Assembly: GCF_002931235.1 (NCBI RefSeq)
Contig: NZ_PSTT01000042.1
Coordinates: 1 to 64,000 of the forward strand
Origin: Subtercola sp. Z020
GTDB taxonomy: Bacteria > Actinomycetota > Actinomycetes > Actinomycetales > Microbacteriaceae
Direction of reading: 5' to 3'
Length of the DNA: 64,000 bases
Made by a program: the position numbers and the translations under genes. Positions 59,550 through 64,000 of this stretch are shown one piece after another. Numbering within the stretch: position 1 is the stretch's first letter; each line of letters opens with the position of its first letter. The notes beneath the pieces are model-generated. The model ran no database searches and was not told where the DNA came from. It worked only from the letters and a program-made list of their open reading frames with translations.

Positions 59550-60014
59550 ATGATTCGACGAATCGGCTATGCAGCCGGAGCCTACGACCTGTTCCATGTC
59601 GGCCACCTCAACCTGCTCAAGCACGCGAAAGACCGCTGCGACTACCTGATCGCCGGGGTCGTCAGTGACGAGATGCTCGAGCTGAACAAGGGCATCCGGC
59701 CCGTCGTGCCCCTGGCCGAACGGCTCGAGATCGTGAACCACATCGACTACGTCGACGAGGCGCGGGCCGAAGTGCTCAGCGACAAGCTCGACACCTGGCG
59801 CGACGTGCAGTTCGACATCTTCTTCAAAGGCGACGACTGGCGCGGAACCGAGAAGGGCCACCGGCTCGAGACCGAGTTCGCCAAGGTCGGTGTCGAGGTC
59901 GTCTACTTTCCGTACACGATGCACACCTCCAGCACGCGGCTCCGCCAGGCCCTCGACGTGCTGTCGGGGCTCGGCGGCGACGAGCTGCCCGGCGAACTGC
60001 GCCTGTCACGATGA
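59550..60014 (+). CDS. TagD-like glycerol-3-phosphate cytidylyltransferase
   Basis: A 154-residue nucleotidyltransferase of the cytidylyltransferase superfamily that would form a CDP-alcohol from CTP and a phospho-alcohol. The nucleotide-binding motif is FHVGH (H16 and H19); other family blocks are CDYLIAGVVSDE, FKGDDWRGTEKGHRLE and VVYFPYTMHTSST. The final motif (RTEGISTT in TagD) is altered to MHTSSTRLR, so the alcohol may be something other than glycerol-3-phosphate, and FAD/other adenylyltransferase chemistry cannot be excluded. The ATG is preferred over 59517. It is 165 bp downstream of the beta-helix gene and ends in ATGA with a small open frame. Confidence 0.85.
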   Translation: MIRRIGYAAGAYDLFHVGHLNLLKHAKDRCDYLIAGVVSDEMLELNKGIRPVVPLAERLEIVNHIDYVDEARAEVLSDKLDTWRDVQFDIFFKGDDWRGTEKGHRLETEFAKVGVEVVYFPYTMHTSSTRLRQALDVLSGLGGDELPGELRLSR

Positions 60015-60235
60015 GCGCCGCTCGGGCGGCACGGGTGACGCCGTCGGGAGAGCCGACACCCCCGGCCACATCGACGGCCGCGGCCGCACCGTCGACCTCG
60101 CGGGCCGGGATGCTGCGGGCCGTGCCCGTCGGGCAGGGCGCCGCTGACGAGCACGCACCGTGGTTCGTGCCCGAGATCACCGAGCGGCAGGCAGGGCCGA
60201 CCCGGCCTGCCGGGCAGGCCCGCCCGACCCGCTAG
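60011..60235 (+). CDS. Possible small disordered protein coupled to the TagD-like gene
   Basis: A 74-codon open frame whose ATG overlaps the previous stop by four bases (ATGA) and whose codons have the high G/C third positions of real genes here. The product is Ala/Pro/Arg/Thr-rich with no recognisable domain. It ends 4 bp into the 3' end of aspS. Without homologues its reality is uncertain. Confidence 0.4.
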   Translation: MSAARAARVTPSGEPTPPATSTAAAAPSTSRAGMLRAVPVGQGAADEHAPWFVPEITERQAGPTRPAGQARPTR

Positions 60236-62028
60236 AGCGCGGGGGCCTTCGTCGGCGCTGCTGCGTCGACGCCCGCCTCGCGGCGCTGCTGCAGCGTGAT
60301 CGGGGCCGGTGCCTCGGTCAGCGGGTCGACGCCACCGCCCGACTTCGGGAAGGCGATCACCTCACGGATCGACGAGGCGCCCGAGAGCAGCGCGCAGATG
60401 CGGTCCCAGCCGAAGGCCATTCCGCCGTGCGGCGGGGCACCGAACTCGAAGGCTTCGAGGAGGAAGCCGAACTTGGCCTCTGCGTCTTCCTTGCTGAGAC
60501 CCATCACCTGGAAGACGCGCTCCTGCACGTCGCGGCGGTGGATGCGGATCGAACCGCCGCCGATCTCGTTGCCGTTGCAGACGAGGTCGTAAGCGTACGC
60601 CAGCGCTTCACCGGGGTCGGTGTCGAAGGTGTCGATCGACTCCGGCTTGGGGGAGGTGAAGGCGTGGTGCACCGCGGTCCACGCGCCTGAACCGACCGCG
60701 ACGTCGCCTGCGGCAACAGCGTCGCCTGCGGGCTCGAAGAGCGGAGCATCCACCACCCAGAGGAACGACCAGGCCGACTCGTCGATGAGGTTAGCGCGGT
60801 GCCCGATCTCGAGGCGCACGGCGCCGAGGAGGCTCTGGCCCGCGGTGCGGGTTCCCGCGGCGAAGAACACGGCGTCGCCGGGCTGGGCACCGACAGCGGC
60901 CTGCAGGCCGGCGCGCTCGTCTTCGGAGAGGTTCTTGGCGATCGGGCCGCCGAGCTCGCCGTCTTCGCCGATCAGAACGTAGGCGAGGCCGCGGGCGCCG
61001 CGCTGCTTGGCGAACTCCTGCCAGTCGTCGAGCGTGCGCCGCGACTGCGAGGCGCCGCCCGGCATGACGACCGCGCCGACGTAGGGCGCCTGGAAGACGC
61101 GGAACGGGGTGTTCTCGAAGAAGCCGGTCAGCTCGGTGAGAGGCACGTCGAAGCGGAGGTCGGGCTTGTCGGAGCCGTAGCGGTCCATCGCCTCGCGGTA
61201 GGTGATGCGCGGGAACGGAGCGTCGGCCTGGTAGCCGATGAGCGCCCAGATCTCCCGGGCGAGGTTCTCGGCGAGTTCGATCACGTCGTCCTGGTCGACG
61301 AAGCTCATCTCGAGGTCGAGCTGGGTGAACTCGGGCTGGCGGTCTGCACGGAAGTCTTCGTCGCGGTAGCAGCGCGCGATCTGGAAGTACTTCTCCATGC
61401 CGGCGACCATCAGCAGCTGCTTGAACAGCTGCGGGCTCTGCGGCAGGGCGTACCAGCTGCCCGGGCGGAGGCGGGCGGGCACCAGGAAGTCGCGGGCACC
61501 CTCGGGCGTCGAGCGGGTCAGGGTGGGCGTCTCGATCTCGACGAAGCCGCGGCCGGAGAGCACCGAGCGGGCGACGCGGTTGACCTCTGAACGGAGGCGG
61601 AGCGCGGCGGCGGGCGCCGGGCGACGGAGGTCGAGGTAGCGGTACTTCAGGCGGGTCTCCTCGCCGACGGTGACGCGGTCGTCGATCTGGAAGGGGAGGG
61701 GCGCCGAGGTGTTCAGAATCTCGATGGTCTCGACCGCGATCTCCACCTCGCCGGTCGGCAGGTCGGGGTTCGCGTTGCCCTCGGGGCGCACTTCGACCGC
61801 ACCCTCGATGCGGATGCAGTACTCGTCGCGCAGTTCGTGGGCACCGGATGCCTCGAGCACCTCGTTGCGCACCACCACCTGCACGATGCCCGACGCGTCG
61901 CGCAGGTCGAGGAACGCCACGCCGCCGTGGTCGCGCCGACGGGCCACCCATCCGGCGAGGGCGACTCTCTGGCCGGCGTCACCGGCTCGGAGCGTACCGG
62001 CTTCATGGCTGCGGATCACGGGCAACAT
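60232..62028 (-). CDS. aspS: Aspartate-tRNA ligase
   Basis: Class II synthetase that charges tRNA-Asp, bacterial type, 598 residues. The N-terminal OB-fold anticodon-binding domain (about 1-105; [23 protein letters not shown]) is followed by the catalytic domain with motif 1 ([23 protein letters not shown]), motif 2 ([30 protein letters not shown]), the bacterial GAD insertion (about 285-420), and motif 3 (GMAFGWDRI). Whether it is discriminating or also charges tRNA-Asn depends on residues I cannot weigh here; actinobacteria often use the non-discriminating form. ATG with GAAGG directly before, and TACGAT at 62059-62064 as a candidate -10 box. Confidence 0.96.
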   Translation of the reverse strand: MLPVIRSHEAGTLRAGDAGQRVALAGWVARRRDHGGVAFLDLRDASGIVQVVVRNEVLEASGAHELRDEYCIRIEGAVEVRPEGNANPDLPTGEVEIAVETIEILNTSAPLPFQIDDRVTVGEETRLKYRYLDLRRPAPAAALRLRSEVNRVARSVLSGRGFVEIETPTLTRSTPEGARDFLVPARLRPGSWYALPQSPQLFKQLLMVAGMEKYFQIARCYRDEDFRADRQPEFTQLDLEMSFVDQDDVIELAENLAREIWALIGYQADAPFPRITYREAMDRYGSDKPDLRFDVPLTELTGFFENTPFRVFQAPYVGAVVMPGGASQSRRTLDDWQEFAKQRGARGLAYVLIGEDGELGGPIAKNLSEDERAGLQAAVGAQPGDAVFFAAGTRTAGQSLLGAVRLEIGHRANLIDESAWSFLWVVDAPLFEPAGDAVAAGDVAVGSGAWTAVHHAFTSPKPESIDTFDTDPGEALAYAYDLVCNGNEIGGGSIRIHRRDVQERVFQVMGLSKEDAEAKFGFLLEAFEFGAPPHGGMAFGWDRICALLSGASSIREVIAFPKSGGGVDPLTEAPAPITLQQRREAGVDAAAPTKAPAL

Positions 62029-62338
62029 CCTTCGATCGGGGTTTTGTTGAACCTTCCCATCGTAGGGGCGGCGACGCTGCGCTGCTCCCAGCCGCTCCCG
62101 ATGCGCCCTGCTTCAGCCGCTGCCCGTCGCATCGGGTTCACAATGCTGTCGTCGGTCAAGGCGGCGAACCGGGCGTAACGTGCGGGCGGGCCAGGCGGGC
62201 AGGAGGTCAAGGCGCGCGTATCGGACAGGCGGGTAAGGCGAGCGAGCGGGGCGGGCGCGCGTAGCGGACGCGGACGCGCGTGTAGTGCGCGCGGGTCAGG
62301 CGAGCGAGCGGGTCAGGAGCGCATATAGTGCGCGCGTG
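62029..62338. other. 310-bp gap upstream of aspS with degenerate G/C repeats
   Basis: No coding sequence is supported. The aspS promoter lies at its right-hand start; 62160-62340 is a mosaic of short direct repeats: a 20-base unit beginning GGGTAAGGCG at 62231-62250 and 62293-62312 (one mismatch, period 62), and TAGTGCGCGCG at 62283-62293 and 62326-62336 (period 43). Confidence 0.7.
62059..62064 (-). promoter_or_regulatory. Candidate -10 box of aspS
   Basis: TACGAT on the minus strand, about 31 bases before the ATG at 62028. The leader would be short, about 25 bases. Confidence 0.35.
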
Positions 62339-63997
62339 TCAGGCGGGCGGGCGGAAGGCGGAGAGGGGAGCGGAGGGGCCGAGGCCCTGCTGCTCGAAAC
62401 GGTCGAGGAGGGTGCCGTCGGGGGCGAAGCGCCAGCCGAGTACCCGCCAGCCCTGGGTGCTGGCCGTGATCTCGACCCCTTCGACGTTGGCGGAGCTCCG
62501 CAGGTCGAGGGGGCCCTCGAAGAACCAGTAGTCGGCGGCGGCGAGCTGCTCGGGGGTCTCGATGATCTGGCCGTCGAGCGTGGTGTAGACGAACGAATCG
62601 GCGGGGTGGTCGTCGAACACCGCGAGCTTGTCGGCGGCGAGAAGCGCCCGGTACGGAGCCAACACGTCGTCGGCGGACTGCTGGGAGAGCGCGACCCGGG
62701 CGTCGGCTGCGGCGAACAGGGCGGCAGCGCGGCTGCGCACCGCCCCGAGGGTGGTGGGCTCGCCCGCGACCACGACGGGCTGCTCGTCTGCGACGGCTGC
62801 GACCGCCGAGGCGAGCTCGTCGTGGCCCGCCTTCTCGCGTTGCAGGGCTTCAGCCGCCAACACCTGGCCGAAGTCGTAGGGCGGGGGAGCGGCGAGCTCC
62901 TCCTGCCAGGTGAGCAGCAGCCGCTCCGCCCGGTCGACGTAGGGCTGCAGCGCCTCCAGCGACTCCGACGTCTCCGGCCCCCCTTCCAGCGCCCCCTCCG
63001 GTGCCCCAGAAAGACCGCCGGTGTCGCCGCTGCTCTGCGACAGGGGGAGCGCCGACGCGTGGCGAAGCGCGTACACGTCATCGATGGTCCGCGAGACGGC
63101 GGCCGAGGCAGCGACGTCCACCGCGAAGCCCGGGTCGTCGGGCGTCGCCGACGGTTCAGCGGTGGCCTCAGTCGTCCCTACCGCAGACGCCTGCACGCAG
63201 ATGACGGCGCCGCGCCACGGGTCGGGTTCGACCCACCCCGGAGCCACGATGCGCCCGTCGACGACGTCGAAGGGCACCACGCAGAAGACACGCGCCGCGC
63301 GCACCAGCTTCACCTCGTAGTGGCCGTTCCGCGCGTCGAGCAGGTGCCACTCGCCGCCCCAGCCCGAGGCGGCGAGGTTGTTCCAGCCGCGCACGGAGTC
63401 GAAGACCGTGACGACCGACTGAGCCGTGGGGGAGCCGTCGTTGGCCGTGACCGTGTTCAGGGCCTGAACGGTGGTCGCGGGGGCGAGACGGGTTCCGTCG
63501 ACGAAGAGGTGCGCCTCCAGCTGCCCGTCGTGCAGATCGCCGCCCACGGGCACGGTCAGGCAGAGCCGTGGAGCATCGGGCTCGTCGACCGTGTCGAGGC
63601 AGAGCCAGGCCCCGCCGGGCATCCCGCTCCCGGCGATCGCATATTGGTGGTCACCGGGCAGGGCGAGCACCGACAGGCGCCCGTCGAGCAGGAGCTGGTC
63701 GACACCGTCGAGCTCGGAGACGACGCGGAGGGTGAAGCTGATTTCACCCGGCTCGTCGAGGTCGTCGTCGTCCCCCCAGCGCTCGAGCTCGACCGTCGCG
63801 TACTGGTCGGTCGCCAGCCCCGGGACGGGCACGCGGTGGCAGAACCATTCCACCCCGTCGGGCCGGGAGACCGACCAGACGAGCTCTGCGGCGGGCGGAG
63901 TGGGGCCGAGAAGCGTCACCGCCAGCTTCGGATGCCAGCCCGCGGGGTGATAGCCGCCCGATGCGCCGAGCGACAGACGAAGATCGTGAGAGAGCAC
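62339..63997 (-). CDS. Uncharacterised protein, possibly cut off by the window edge
   Basis: A frame of 552 codons from a GTG at 63997; only three bases precede it, with no in-frame stop, so the true start may lie outside the window. I do not recognise the family. The first 270 residues look beta-rich (LSLGASGGYHPAGWHPKL, TVELERWGDDDDLDEPGE, GGDLHDGQLEAHLFVDG), a Ser/Gly/Pro/Glu-rich linker spans about 320-340, then a helical segment (about 345-460) and a second beta-rich end (YTTLDGQIIETPEQLA, RVLGWRFAPDGTLLDRF). There is no signal peptide or membrane helix. Codon use is like its neighbours. Confidence 0.7.
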   Translation of the reverse strand: MLSHDLRLSLGASGGYHPAGWHPKLAVTLLGPTPPAAELVWSVSRPDGVEWFCHRVPVPGLATDQYATVELERWGDDDDLDEPGEISFTLRVVSELDGVDQLLLDGRLSVLALPGDHQYAIAGSGMPGGAWLCLDTVDEPDAPRLCLTVPVGGDLHDGQLEAHLFVDGTRLAPATTVQALNTVTANDGSPTAQSVVTVFDSVRGWNNLAASGWGGEWHLLDARNGHYEVKLVRAARVFCVVPFDVVDGRIVAPGWVEPDPWRGAVICVQASAVGTTEATAEPSATPDDPGFAVDVAASAAVSRTIDDVYALRHASALPLSQSSGDTGGLSGAPEGALEGGPETSESLEALQPYVDRAERLLLTWQEELAAPPPYDFGQVLAAEALQREKAGHDELASAVAAVADEQPVVVAGEPTTLGAVRSRAAALFAAADARVALSQQSADDVLAPYRALLAADKLAVFDDHPADSFVYTTLDGQIIETPEQLAAADYWFFEGPLDLRSSANVEGVEITASTQGWRVLGWRFAPDGTLLDRFEQQGLGPSAPLSAFRPPA

Positions 63998-64000
63998 TGA

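Overview
The window is GC-rich bacterial DNA with third codon positions almost all G or C. It carries several actinobacterial hallmarks: mshC (mycothiol synthesis), rbpA (RNA polymerase-binding protein), the pafB-pafC-tatA-tatC-helY block, a deazaflavin-dependent (Ddn-type) reductase and an stand-alone apolipoprotein N-acyltransferase. Gene order and protein style suggest the family Microbacteriaceae; that family-level call is inference. It looks like chromosome: no IS element, prophage, CRISPR array or rRNA was found, and the only RNA gene seen is one tRNA-Leu(GAG).

Layout. (1) 1-15.9 kb: single-gene and short housekeeping units: a DnaQ-like exonuclease, trehalose synthase, an alpha/beta hydrolase coupled to a glycosyltransferase, a histidine phosphatase, a sirtuin, a SPOUT methyltransferase, a GDSL hydrolase, an AlkA-type glycosylase, an SF2 helicase, an aldo/keto reductase, a zinc alcohol dehydrogenase, a Ddn-type reductase, a cold-shock protein, tRNA-Leu and an M20 peptidase. 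(2) 15.9-30 kb: conserved actinobacterial core: uppP-mshC, PAC2, HAD-trmI, an FKBP lipoprotein, pafB-pafC, tatA-tatC-helY, lnt and rbpA. The proteasome/pupylation genes that often lie between trmI and pafB are missing. (3) 30-36.4 kb: an nfeD-SPFH-GDPD unit, an SDR, a Nudix hydrolase, and a permease/cytosine deaminase/DUF308 unit for cytosine salvage. (4) 36.4-60.2 kb: a large exopolysaccharide locus. (5) 60.2-64 kb: aspS and an unrecognised 552-residue protein running towards the window edge.

The exopolysaccharide locus is the most distinctive part. An unusually A/T-rich leader of about 600 bp with a large nested inverted repeat precedes nine genes in one direction: initiating sugar transferase, NeuD-type acyltransferase, four GT4-type glycosyltransferases, a CDP-alcohol phosphatidyltransferase, a fused Wzz/BY-kinase and a Wzx flippase. 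Every junction is a 1-8 base overlap. Around them are two GT2 enzymes, one more GT4 enzyme, a Wzy-like polymerase with a coupled membrane-anchored partner, a 1575-residue secreted beta-propeller/FN3/LamG/PKD protein, a secreted beta-helix protein and a TagD-like cytidylyltransferase. Together they suggest a Wzx/Wzy polymer, possibly decorated with a phospho-alcohol, plus two secreted proteins that could bind or remodel it. No nucleotide-sugar genes and no kinase phosphatase are in the locus.

Regulatory style. At least twelve transcription units have a -10-like hexamer (eleven TANNNT, one GATAAT) 5-8 bases before the start codon and no Shine-Dalgarno sequence, the signature of leaderless transcripts. 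Other units have clear AGGAG-type ribosome sites. Many genes are packed with ATGA, GTGA or TGATG stop-start overlaps.
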